From Saprospiraceae bacterium (lineage in GTDB: Bacteria > Bacteroidota > Bacteroidia > Chitinophagales > Saprospiraceae), in the NCBI GenBank assembly GCA_016715405.1, contig JADKAE010000032.1, positions 1 to 26,824 of the forward strand: a stretch of 26,824 bases of DNA, written 5' to 3'. This document shows positions 15,905-23,892 of this stretch, in pieces. The notes beneath the pieces were generated by a model, which saw only the letters and a list, made by a program, of their open reading frames with translations, was not told the origin of the DNA and did no database searches. Every line of letters begins with the position of its first letter. Position 1 is the first letter of the stretch. The position numbers and the translations under genes are program-made.

Positions 15905-16591
15905 ATGTTGTACCTGGTACCCACCCCCATCGGCAACCTCGAAGACATGACCCTGCGGGCAATACGGATACTCAAGGAGGTAGACCTGGTATTAGCCGAA
16001 GACACGCGCACTTCCAAGAGATTACTCACACACTACGGCATTGCTACGCCCTTCCGCTCGTATCACGCGCACAATGAACACGCTACGGTAACCTCGCTGG
16101 CAGCGCAATTGCAAGGCGGCGCCAACATGGCGTTGGTCACTGATGCCGGTACGCCGGGCATCTCCGATCCCGGCTTTTTGCTGGTGCGCGCCTGCGTGCA
16201 GTCGGGCGTGCGTGTGGAGTGCCTGCCGGGCGCTACGGCTTTTGTGCCCGCCCTGGCGGCCTCGGGTTTGCCCTGCGACCGCTTTCATTTCGAGGGTTTT
16301 TTGCCGCACAAAAAGGGCCGGCAGACGAGGCTGCTATACCTGGCTGCCTTGCCGAATACTTTTGTGCTATACGAGTCGCCCAACCGGCTGATCAAATGCC
16401 TGGAGCAACTTATCGAACACTGCGGCCCTGAGCGCCCCTGCTGCGTAGCCCGCGAGTTGAGTAAGTTGCACGAAGACCTCCGCACCGATACGCTCGAAGC
16501 CATTTTGCACTACTACCGGCAGAAAGATGCGGTGAAAGGAGAGGTGGTTATTGTGGTGGGGGGAGATGATGTGCTAATTGTGTGCAAGTGA
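15905..16591 (+). CDS. rsmI: 16S rRNA (cytidine(1402)-2'-O)-methyltransferase
   Basis: A 228-residue tetrapyrrole-methylase-fold protein with the RsmI motifs LVPTPIGNLEDMTLRAI, VLAEDTRTSKRLL, VTDAGTPGISDPGF and CLPGATAFVPAL in order. It methylates the ribose of C1402 in the decoding centre of 16S rRNA, using SAM. It follows purS by 12 bases and is probably co-transcribed with pssA-purS. The last codons, after VVIVVGG, read GATGTGCTAATTGTGTGC, i.e. the family-1 repeat words, so the final DVLIVCK seems repeat-encoded and replaces the native end. Confidence 0.92.
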   Translation: MLYLVPTPIGNLEDMTLRAIRILKEVDLVLAEDTRTSKRLLTHYGIATPFRSYHAHNEHATVTSLAAQLQGGANMALVTDAGTPGISDPGFLLVRACVQSGVRVECLPGATAFVPALAASGLPCDRFHFEGFLPHKKGRQTRLLYLAALPNTFVLYESPNRLIKCLEQLIEHCGPERPCCVARELSKLHEDLRTDTLEAILHYYRQKDAVKGEVVIVVGGDDVLIVCK

Positions 16592-16763
16592 GTCCCGTAC
16601 CGACTGGAGGGTCGGGATGTGCTGATGTGCTGATTTGCTAATGTGTTGATATTTTTAATTAATTTTTTAATAAAACTGATATGCAAAACATTATTAATTA
16701 TTCATTTTTAATTATTAATCAACTAATTATCAGCACATTAACCCATTAGCAAATCAGCACATC
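16567..16763. repeat. TGATGTGC-word hairpin repeat, copy 5
   Basis: Words begin inside the rsmI end (GATGTGCTAATTGTGTGC), continue after a GC-rich palindrome (stem TCCCG/CGGGA, 16593-16617) with GATGTGCTGATGTGC words up to about 16649, pass an AT-rich loop, and end with reverse-complement words (CAGCACATTA, AAATCAGCACATC) at 16763. The next ATG is at 16770. The element fills the entire gap and more. Confidence 0.9.
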
Positions 16764-16769
16764 AAAATC

Positions 16770-17731
16770 ATGCACCAACTACATACCATTCCCAGCATAG
16801 AAGACATTCGTGAGACCCACGCGGCCATCGCTTCGTTCATACACCGCACGCCTGTGCTGACTTGTTCGACCATTGATAAAATGACGGGTGCGGAATTGTA
16901 TTTTAAGTGTGAAAACTTCCAGAAAGTGGGCGCCTTCAAAATGAGGGGAGCTGCCAGTGCGGCCTTGAGGCTCAGCGCCGAGCAGGCTAGTCGGGGGTTG
17001 GCTACTCATTCCTCGGGCAACCACGCGCAGGCAGTAGCGCGGGCGGCACAGCAGTTGGGCGTGCCGGCTTATATCGTCATGCCCTCCAATGCGCCGGCCA
17101 TCAAGCAGGCGGCCACGCGGGGCTACGGCGCCGAGATCACCTTCTGTGCTCCCACTGTGGAATCGCGCGAAACCGCGCTGCAGGAAGTTGTAGCGCGCAC
17201 CGGCGCCACCTTCATCCACCCTTACAACGACTACAACGTCATCGCCGGGCAGGCCACGGCCGCCCTGGAATTGCTCGAAGACACCGCAGCAAAGCCGCTG
17301 CACATCGTGATGGCCCCCGTAGGCGGCGGCGGATTGATGAGCGGCACGGCGCTGGCTGTCCGGTACACCGCGCCGGGCGTGCAGGTATTCGGCGCCGAAC
17401 CCAAAGCCGTCGATGACGCCTGGCGTTCGCTGCACAGCGGCCACATCGCCTCTAATGCTACCACCCAGACCATCGCCGATGGGCTGCGCACCAACCTGGG
17501 CGAAAAGACCTTCGATATCATCCGGCATAATGTGGATGAGATTTATACCGTAACGGAAGAGGCTATCATAGCCGCCATGCGCCTGGTATGGGAGCGTATG
17601 AAGATTATCATAGAACCCTCTTGCGCGGTGCCCCTGGCAGCGGTTTTCACCTATCCCGAGGTTTTCGCGGCAAGCGAGTGGGGCTTATTCTCACCGGTGG
17701 CAATGTGGATTTGGGAGAGCTGCCTTGGTAG
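16770..17731 (+). pseudogene. threonine dehydratase/serine racemase-like PLP enzyme, 3' frameshift
   Basis: A fold-type II PLP enzyme. The PLP lysine is Lys57 in FQKVGAFKMRGA, the asparagine loop is SSGNHAQAVA, and the phosphate-binding loop is GGGG at 185-188 in VGGGGLMSG. The lack of a C-terminal ACT domain and the short length (about 320 residues) fit serine racemase or catabolic threonine dehydratase. Near 17668 one G seems to be missing (gcggcaag); with it the protein would end GKRVGLILTGGNVDLGELPW and stop at the TAG 17729-17731. Without it the frame runs on into repeats to 18188. Whether it racemises serine, deaminates threonine, or both cannot be read from sequence. Confidence 0.85.
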
Positions 17732-17887
17732 CGACTTTGCGACTTTAGGACTTTACGACTTTACGACTGACTTTACGACTTTACGATCAGGGAAACTTGC
17801 ACCTATAGTTTGTCACAGTCGTACAGTCGTATGCGTAGTCCACATCGTACAGTCCTACAGTCGCACAGTCCTACAGTCGCACAGTCA
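17732..17887. repeat. GACTTTAC-word hairpin repeat, between convergent genes
   Basis: The left arm (17732-17787) is GACTTTGC, GACTTTAG and GACTTTAC words, starting right after the TAG of the PLP enzyme. After about 25 bases comes the right arm (17814-17887) of AGTCGTAC, AGTCCTAC and AGTCGCAC words. The final AGTCA contains the TGA stop of comF (minus, 17885-17887). So one hairpin fills the gap between two convergent genes and touches both stops. Confidence 0.88.
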
Positions 17888-18586
17888 GACTTCCGCGATA
17901 GCAATCGTGGCCATACTGAGCCGCACGCCGGGAAGCTCGGTGAGGAGCAAACCGCAGGCTTCGAGTGTAGCGCCGGTAGTCATCACATCGTCTACCAGGA
18001 GAATGTGTTTGCCTTCCAGTCGTTCGGGGCGGTGCAGGGCAAAAGCTTCGCCCACGTTGGCCAGTCGCTGCATGCGGGATTTACGGGTTTGGGTGGCGGT
18101 AAAAGCGCGGCGCGCGAGGGCGTCGGGCAGCCAGGGCACGCCGAGGGATTCCGAGAGGCCCTCGGCAAAGCAATCGCTCTGGTTATAGCCCCGTTGGCGT
18201 TTTTTACGGGGGTGCAGCGGCACCGGCGCCACCAGTTCGACATCGCAGAACAGGGGGCTTTGCTTTAAGTCCAGTCCGTAGGTTTTGCCCAGATAGCGGC
18301 CCACCTCCTGTTGTCCGCCGTATTTCAAGGCGTGCAGCAGTTGTTGTACGCGGCCTCCTTTGGTAAAAAAATACATGGCCGCGCCGGCATGCACGGGCAG
18401 TCGGCCCCAGAAGCGCTCGGCGAAGGGATTGTCGGCTTGCAAGTGAAATTGGGTCTTGGGAAGGCGGTACTGGCAGTCGATACACAGCACCTGTTGGCGG
18501 ATAAGTAGGTTTTTGCCGCAGGCGCAGCACAAATTGGGATAAAAAAGACCTACCATCTCTTCGAGGAAACGAAGCGGCGTTTTCAT
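17885..18586 (-). CDS. comF: ComF family phosphoribosyltransferase-like protein
   Basis: A 233-residue ComF-type protein. Near the N-terminus are two cysteine pairs, CCACG and CIDC (residues about 20-37), forming a probable zinc finger. The phosphoribosyltransferase domain has ALKYGG, VPLHPRKKRQRGYNQ and the PRPP-loop ILLVDDVMTTGATL. ComF is needed for uptake of DNA in naturally competent bacteria, but homologues occur very widely and the reaction is not known. The coding frame is intact, and its stop codon lies in a repeat word. Confidence 0.9.
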   Translation of the reverse strand: MKTPLRFLEEMVGLFYPNLCCACGKNLLIRQQVLCIDCQYRLPKTQFHLQADNPFAERFWGRLPVHAGAAMYFFTKGGRVQQLLHALKYGGQQEVGRYLGKTYGLDLKQSPLFCDVELVAPVPLHPRKKRQRGYNQSDCFAEGLSESLGVPWLPDALARRAFTATQTRKSRMQRLANVGEAFALHRPERLEGKHILLVDDVMTTGATLEACGLLLTELPGVRLSMATIAIAEV

Positions 18587-18599
18587 AGCTTTGTTTTTT

Positions 18600-18820
18600 G
18601 GTTGTCAGTTCTCAGTTGTCGGTTCTCTGTTGTCCGTTCTCTGTTGTCCGTTCTCTGTTGTCCGTTCTCTGTTGTCCGTTCTCTGTTATTGGTTATCCAT
18701 TGTCAGGTATTTGTTCATAAATTGTGAACTCCTAAAGATAAATAAAAAATTGAACAGAGAACAGAGAACAGAGAACAGAGAACAGAGAACAGAGAACAGA
18801 GAACCGAGAACAGAGAACAG
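18600..18820. repeat. GTTCTCTGTTGTCC-word hairpin repeat, long copy
   Basis: The left arm (18600-18690) alternates GTTCTCT and GTTGTCC words, five or more times. An AT-rich loop (about 18691-18750) follows, then a right arm of AGAGAAC/AGAACAG words (18751-18820). It lies between the divergent starts of comF and the DUF3137-like gene, unlike most copies which touch stop codons. A small inverted pair CGTCTG/CAGACG follows at 18830-18857. Confidence 0.9.
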
Positions 18821-18857
18821 AAAAAAAAACGTCTGCCCCGCTGAAGCAAGACAGACG

Positions 18858-18995
18858 CATCAAAACAAAACGAAAAACCAACTTTAAACAAGTCTTTAAG
18901 TAAGAATAAAAACTGCCTTTTGCCGATTTTTGTTGCGGCGGCGCGTGTTAATAATTTCTTAAGACGCTTGATATTCAAAAAACTGTGGACACGGC
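18858..18995. other. gap upstream of the DUF3137-like gene
   Basis: AT-rich in the middle, with no open frame of interest. CCGATTTTTG at 18922-18931 is a poor match to a Bacteroidota -7 element. Nothing else seen. Confidence 0.3.
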
Positions 18996-19928
18996 ATGTA
19001 CCTAAAAGAGCTGGAAACATTTCGCATATATTATTCGCAAACCATTCACCCTGAATTGATGCGAATGGAGCGACAGCGACTCCGATTGCTGGGGTTGCTG
19101 GCGTTTTCGGCTTTTTTGCTCGTGGGCGCTTTTGTCATCGAGTTATACCTCAATTTGCTGGTGCTCACCCTGGCCCTCAGCATACCCATCACCTTCTACA
19201 TCGCATACCTGGTATACCGGGTGCAGCAATTCAGGCGCACCTTCAAACCCAACGTAGTCAACCTCATCCTGCATTTTATCGACGAGCAGCCCAACTACGG
19301 GCAATTGGCCTACGACCCCCGCAAATTTTTGACCAAAGACAGGTTTAAACAGAGCAAAATTTTCAGCACGCCCGCTCATTATTACGCCGGCGAAGACTAC
19401 ATCAACGGGCGGGTGGGAGAAATGCCTTTTGAAATGTGCGAACTGTCGGTGCGCGAGATCGCACGCACCGACAACAAACTCGAAGTGATCTTCGAAGGCG
19501 TGTTTTTGTACGCCGTATTTAACGAAGAAGCCGAGGGGCACATGGTCATCTGGCCGCGCAAAATGCGCAAATACCTGTCGCGCTCCATCAAAGCCTTCAC
19601 CTGGGAAGGCGGCGAAAACGTCGACCACGAAATCCTCAACGATCAGTTTCGCGAGCGTTTTTTGGTGTATGCCACCGAAGATACCCACGTAGTAGGCATT
19701 TTATCGGAACCCATGCAGGATTCCATCCTCGATTACGTAGACCGCACCGGCAAGGACATCTACCTGGCTTTCCACGATCGCGAAATTTATGCGGCGGTTA
19801 CTGAACAAAAAGACTTGCTCGAACCGTTTATATTTCAATCCAACCTCAATTTCGAGCTGGTCAAAGAATTTTATGAAGATATTTCGCTCATCCTCCGCGT
19901 GGTGCAGGATTTCGATCAAACCCATTGA
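18996..19928 (+). CDS. DUF3137-like membrane protein
   Basis: A 310-residue protein with two adjacent transmembrane segments (about residues 29-48 and 52-72) and a large C-terminal soluble part. The soluble part has GEDYINGRVGEMPFEMCELS, then VIFEGVFLYAVFNEEAEGHM, which match the layout of DUF3137 proteins (a sheet-rich domain after two membrane helices). No function is established for the family. It is likely an inner-membrane protein with a cytoplasmic or periplasmic domain. It ends 25 bases before the TraB-like gene and may be co-transcribed with it. Confidence 0.65.
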   Translation: MYLKELETFRIYYSQTIHPELMRMERQRLRLLGLLAFSAFLLVGAFVIELYLNLLVLTLALSIPITFYIAYLVYRVQQFRRTFKPNVVNLILHFIDEQPNYGQLAYDPRKFLTKDRFKQSKIFSTPAHYYAGEDYINGRVGEMPFEMCELSVREIARTDNKLEVIFEGVFLYAVFNEEAEGHMVIWPRKMRKYLSRSIKAFTWEGGENVDHEILNDQFRERFLVYATEDTHVVGILSEPMQDSILDYVDRTGKDIYLAFHDREIYAAVTEQKDLLEPFIFQSNLNFELVKEFYEDISLILRVVQDFDQTH

Positions 19929-19953
19929 CAGGATTTTTCAACCCAATATCACT

Positions 19954-21126
19954 ATGATTAAACGTCTTGCAGCCGTATTCCCGGCTATATTTCTCGCTAT
20001 TACCATTTGGGCGCAACCCGCTACTTTCGAACCAACAGAAAAAGCCTTACTGTGGGAAATCAAGGGCAAGCAATTAAAACAGCCCTCCTACCTTTTTGGT
20101 ACGATCCACCTCATCAGCAAGCGCGATTTTGTATTATTTGAAGAAGTAAAAACTGCCCTGGCCCAAAGCGAACGCGTAGTTTTTGAAATCGACATGGAAA
20201 AAATGTCGGATGCCGCCACGCTGATGCCCCTGATGATGAAGATGTACATGCGCAAGGATACCACCCTGCGCGACCTGCTCAGCCAGGAAGACTACGCCTT
20301 TGTCAAAGCGCATTTCGATAAACTGGGCCTTCCGCTGTCGTTCATGGAGCGCCTCAAACCCATGTTTTTGTCGATGCTGGCCTCCGAAGATTTCATGGCC
20401 ATGAAAGAAGGCCCCGATTCGATGCAAATGATGTCGTATGAAATGGAGATCATGGACTTGGCCAAGCAGCAGGAAAAAGACATAGACGGCCTGGAAACGG
20501 CGGAATATCAGATGAGCATTTTTGACAGCATTCCCTACCAGGCGCAGGCTCAGATGCTGGTGGAAAGCATCAGGATGGGCAGCGGCGGCGAGGACAGTCA
20601 GTTTGACGAGATGGTGCAAATGTATAAAAGTCAGGATATCCAGGCCATGCAAAAAATGATGGAAGGCGATGCCGGCGTAGGCGAATACGAAGACGTGCTG
20701 CTGGTAGGCCGCAATAAAAACTGGATACCCGTGATGTCGCGTATGATGGCTAAGGGACCTTCTCTTTTTGCCGTCGGCGCCGGCCACCTCGGCGGACCAC
20801 AGGGTGTGGTGGCTTTGCTGCGCCAGGCGGGCTTTGAGGTGACTGCGGTTGGGAGGGAGGGAGGGCGAGGGGGCGAGGGGGCGAGGGGGCGACTTTGCGA
20901 CTGTACGACTGTACGACTGTACGACTTTGCGACTGTGACTTTACGACTTTGGGACTATTGGCCGTCACTTTGTAACCACCCTGGCTATTCCGTAGCCGCG
21001 ACCTCCCATGGTGTTCCCAGGACGTCACCCCAAGAAAAGTCACCGATTTACACTGACCATCCTCATTTACGGGGCATAGCGAAGGGGGGTATTTTTGTAA
21101 AAAAATGCTGCTATGCTAACCGTTGA
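19954..21126 (+). CDS. TraB/GumN family protein with repeat-encoded C-terminal tail
   Basis: Starts with a signal peptide (MIKRLAAVFPAIFLAITIWA, cleaved before QPATFEP). The TraB domain has SYLFGTIHL (GTIHL 49-53), a probable catalytic site, and LFAVGAGHLGG with His278 at the C-terminal end. Members resemble haem-dependent or metal-dependent exported proteins, with peptidase activity suggested for some. Native sequence probably ends near GFEVTAV (residue 299). From there the frame runs through G-rich and GACTTTGC words and unrelated DNA to 21126 (390 residues), overlapping the next gene's start at 21113. Either a stop was lost or a single base is missing. The start at 19954 is the signal-peptide Met rather than the earlier one at 19789. 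Confidence 0.75.
   Translation: MIKRLAAVFPAIFLAITIWAQPATFEPTEKALLWEIKGKQLKQPSYLFGTIHLISKRDFVLFEEVKTALAQSERVVFEIDMEKMSDAATLMPLMMKMYMRKDTTLRDLLSQEDYAFVKAHFDKLGLPLSFMERLKPMFLSMLASEDFMAMKEGPDSMQMMSYEMEIMDLAKQQEKDIDGLETAEYQMSIFDSIPYQAQAQMLVESIRMGSGGEDSQFDEMVQMYKSQDIQAMQKMMEGDAGVGEYEDVLLVGRNKNWIPVMSRMMAKGPSLFAVGAGHLGGPQGVVALLRQAGFEVTAVGREGGRGGEGARGRLCDCTTVRLYDFATVTLRLWDYWPSLCNHPGYSVAATSHGVPRTSPQEKSPIYTDHPHLRGIAKGGIFVKKCCYANR
20850..20955. repeat. G-rich run joined to GACTGTAC words
   Basis: GGGAGGGAGGGAGGGCGAGG and repeated GCGAGGGGG (20850-20889) lead directly into GACTTTGC and GACTGTAC words (20890-20955). No complementary right arm was found downstream, so this copy appears half. It lies inside the long TraB frame. 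Confidence 0.75.
21090..21097 (+). promoter_or_regulatory. Bacteroidota -7-like motif TATTTTTG
   Basis: TATTTTTG fits TAnnTTTG and lies 16 bases before the ATG of the universal stress protein. It suggests that gene has its own promoter, inside the run-on part of the TraB frame. Confidence 0.45.
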
Positions 21127-22048
21127 AAATAAACCTCTTGTGAACGAATCCACTATTTCATCGGAATATCGCGTCAAATCGCTGTTGGTCGGGCTCAGCC
21201 TCGAGGACAACGATGAAGCCTTATTGTCTTACATTGACTTCCTGATTGACGTATTACCGATAGAGCGTGCCACCTTCCTGCACGTCCTTCCGCGTTTCGA
21301 CATGTTTAATGTGCAATACGAACAGGAGGCTGAGGGGCTGGTGAGTAATTTTGAAATAGATAGAGATATAGTGGCTCAGATGCAGGCCGAAATCAAGGCC
21401 CGGTTTACGGAAAAAGCTCTGCAGCCCGCCTTCATTGTACAAGAAGGCGACCCACTTGAAGCTTTGCTGTATGCCACGCAGGAATCGAAAGCCGACCTGG
21501 TGCTCATCGGCCAAAGCAGTGGCAGCGGCCCTCACGGCATCCTGGCGCGCAACCTGGCCCGCAAGACTACTTGTCCGGCGCTGATCATTCCTCAGGAAGC
21601 GCTATGCAGTCTGGGCCGCATCGTGGCGCCCATTGATTTTTCGAAAAACTCGGTAAATGCCTTGCAAACCGCGGCAGGTATTGCCTCTGCTACCGGCGCT
21701 GAACTGGTAGCCGTCAATATATTTGAATTGCCCAGCCTGAATGCCTACCGCATCAATAAGACGGTGGACGAGCTGCGCGAACTGATCACTACAGATCGCT
21801 ACGCCGCTTTTGAGGCATTTATACAAACCCACCTGCGCAATTACGCCGGTAAGCTCAGAACCAAGCTGGTAGAACGCGACTGGAACAGCGTGGCGCATCA
21901 CCTGCTCGATTTTGCCCGCGCCGAAGGCGCCGACCTCCTCGTGATGGGGGCCAAAGGCCACTCCCGCGTAGAACGCCTGCTCATGGGCAGCGTGACGGAG
22001 GATTTGCTGGCTGCTAATGAAACGATACCGACGCTGGTGGTGAAGTGA
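21113..22048 (+). CDS. tandem universal stress protein (two UspA domains)
   Basis: A 311-residue protein with two UspA domains. The first (about 15-165) ends with VLIGQSSGSGPHGILARNLA. The second (about 170-311) ends with VMGAKGHSRVERLLMGSVTE, which has the canonical ATP-binding G-x2-G-x9-G-S pattern. The first domain keeps the glycine spacing less well (GQSSGSGPHG), so nucleotide binding may sit in the second domain. It is a cytoplasmic stress-linked protein. It is followed within 20 bases by a 17-bp perfect inverted repeat that separates it from the convergent CotH gene. Confidence 0.9.
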   Translation: MLTVENKPLVNESTISSEYRVKSLLVGLSLEDNDEALLSYIDFLIDVLPIERATFLHVLPRFDMFNVQYEQEAEGLVSNFEIDRDIVAQMQAEIKARFTEKALQPAFIVQEGDPLEALLYATQESKADLVLIGQSSGSGPHGILARNLARKTTCPALIIPQEALCSLGRIVAPIDFSKNSVNALQTAAGIASATGAELVAVNIFELPSLNAYRINKTVDELRELITTDRYAAFEAFIQTHLRNYAGKLRTKLVERDWNSVAHHLLDFARAEGADLLVMGAKGHSRVERLLMGSVTEDLLAANETIPTLVVK

Positions 22049-22051
22049 ATT

Positions 22052-22128
22052 GTAGCAGTCAGCACTTAGCGCTCAGCGCTCAGCTTCTCTGAACTGACTG
22101 CTGGGTGCTAAGTGCTGACTGCTGATCA
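22052..22128. repeat. CAGTCAGCACTTAGC hairpin with a 17-bp perfect stem
   Basis: AGCAGTCAGCACTTAGC (22054-22070) pairs perfectly with GCTAAGTGCTGACTGCT (22107-22123), a 17-bp stem. Between them are GCTCAGC words and a GACTGCT region. The hairpin separates two convergent genes; its end abuts the TGA stop of the CotH gene (22126-22128, minus). It could act as a bidirectional terminator, though there are no T runs. Confidence 0.85.
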
Positions 22129-23756
22129 CCGCACCACCAACCGTGCATACTGCACCCGGTCAAACCTATCCGTAACCCGGCAGATGTAAACGCCCGGAGG
22201 AAACCGCGTATCCGGCAAATCGAAGCGGATAGGTTGGCCCTCGGGGTGGCCTTTGGAAGATTGAAGGAGCTGCCCGCTTGTATTCCAAAATTGGACGTCA
22301 TAGGACTGCGTGATCGTTGTGCCATCCTGAGCCGACAGATACACAAAATCGTCGGCGGGGTTGGGATAAAGCTTGAAGACCTCCGACCCGGGCGGGGGTG
22401 GCGTAGTAGTGTCGCTGATCGCCGCAATACTGGCGTCGAGCCAGCCGAGGCGCTGGGTAAGCCAACTGCGCAGGTAGTTGACTTCCTGGGCGTAGCTGTT
22501 GCCGATAAACGAATTGGGCCACACATACGTGCCCAGCACCGGCCAGCGCTGGAAATTGCGCACCTGCGATTCGGCGAGCAGATTGCTGATAGAGTCGATA
22601 GCGCCGAATAACCTGGCATTGCTCCATTCATCTTGTCGTAAAGCCTGCCAATTGGCGCCGATGCGCTGGCGGAAAGCGGGGTCGCTCCACAGTCGCGACC
22701 ACCAGAAGTGGATCACCCAGCCGTCGCCGCTGCAAAAGATATTAAAGTCTTTGGCCCAGCCCACCGGGTTGGCGCCCTCGCAGTAGTCACCGATGCCGAG
22801 AGATATATTGTGATCCCACACAGGGCCCATCGCTATTTTGCCGCCATTGCTGTCTTTATCTTTATAAAAATAAGCGCTAAGGCGGTAGCCGTCCACGTTG
22901 CGCGTTATTTCCTGCACGAGCAGATAATTCACCCAGGTATCCAGGTCGATCCAGTCTTCGTAGTGTTCTTTGAAATCGGGGCGGCCAGCATATCCTCGAA
23001 GGCATCGATGTGATTTTGGATATATTCAGCCTGCTGGGGTTGAATATCTTCTTCTTTGGGGGTGTCATATTGGAACCAGGTTTGTTGCCAACTGCCGGCG
23101 ATAGGCGGATAATCCGACACCCAGTTGCCGCCAATGCCACCTGAAGTCCCGTATTTGTCCATACGCAGGATATAGCCGCCGGTGACATCGTCGCCCGAGA
23201 CTTCGTCTTCTTCCAGTTTGGCGATATCCACGCGGTCGGCGTCGCGTTTGATCGTTTCGATAAGGGCATATACGCCGATATAGTCGCCGTTGAGCACCAC
23301 CTCGCAATAGCGGCTGCGGGGCGACCAGGGCAGGGCCCGGCTTGCATACAAGTGGGTGATCACGTCGCGCATCAGCGTTTTGTCGTTGAGGGGAGCGATC
23401 AGGGCCCAGTCGCTTTCTTCGGGCATACCCAGCAGGGAGACGGGCAGGTCTTCGCCTTCTGCATCGCGGGTTTCAATGCCGTAAGGTTTTTTAGCATACG
23501 ACTGCGAAGAAGAGCCCCGCAATTCAATACCAATTAAGCCATTATAGTTATTAAAAGGGTCGGTCATATAGTTGCGCTGGCCGGGGCCGTTGTCGATGAT
23601 GCCCATGTTGGCCGTGATCTTGGGCTCATCGGGAATGAATTGACCGTTGGTGTTGATCACCACGATGGGCAGGTTGGAAGAGGTGAAATTGACCTGCGCG
23701 CTCAGGGGCGCCAAGGCTATCCATAAGAGACAACAAAAGCCAGTTATTTTCTTCAT
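22126..23756 (-). pseudogene. CotH kinase family protein with T9SS sorting domain, frameshifted
   Basis: Two reading frames join near 22985 into about 543 residues. The N-terminus is a signal peptide (MKKITGFCCLLWIALAPLSA, then QVNFTSSNLP). The body is CotH-like: GIELRGSSSQSYAKKPYGIE, then a kinase core with LIAPLNDKTLMRDVITHLYA, EVVLNGDYIGVYALIE and later WDHNISLGIGDYCEG. The end (VFKLYPNPADDFVYLSAQ onward to ARLVVR) is a type A T9SS sorting domain. In the shift, GCCGCCCCGAT seems to lack one C; the corrected text continues DFKEHYEDWIDLDTW. CotH proteins are protein kinases in spore coats of Bacillus; the surface-exposed bacteroidetal ones may phosphorylate surface proteins, which is inference. 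Confidence 0.82.
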
Positions 23757-23813
23757 ATCAACTGTCATAATCCAACATTGGGGCCCTTGAGGGCGTTTGA
23801 AAAATGGGGAATG

Positions 23814-23884
23814 TTGTCAGTTATCTGTTGTCAGTTATCTGTTTTTTTGACAAACCGACAACTGACAACCGACAACCGATAACT
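23814..23884. repeat. GTTGTCAGTTATCT hairpin repeat
   Basis: GTTGTCAGTTATCTGTTGTC-type words (23814-23842) are followed by a T-rich loop and then ACAACTGACAACCGACAACC words (23854-23884). It lies between the divergent starts of the CotH and L,D-transpeptidase genes, close to the latter's ATG at 23893. Confidence 0.85.
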
Positions 23885-23892
23885 CCTAAAAT

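Noticed and set aside
17668..18188. Extended C-terminal part of the PLP enzyme frame
   Set aside because: Low-complexity tail from repeat words; the alternative frame gives the expected enzyme ending and a stop at 17731.
749..18820. CRISPR array
   Set aside because: Words are only 7-8 nt with no spacers of constant length, and no cas gene is present.
18830..18857. Rho-independent terminator CGTCTG/CAGACG
   Set aside because: Stem of only six pairs with a long loop and no T run after it on either strand.
20134..20787. 217-residue His-rich open frame on the minus strand
   Set aside because: Antisense of the TraB gene; His richness reflects ATG-rich codons on the other strand.
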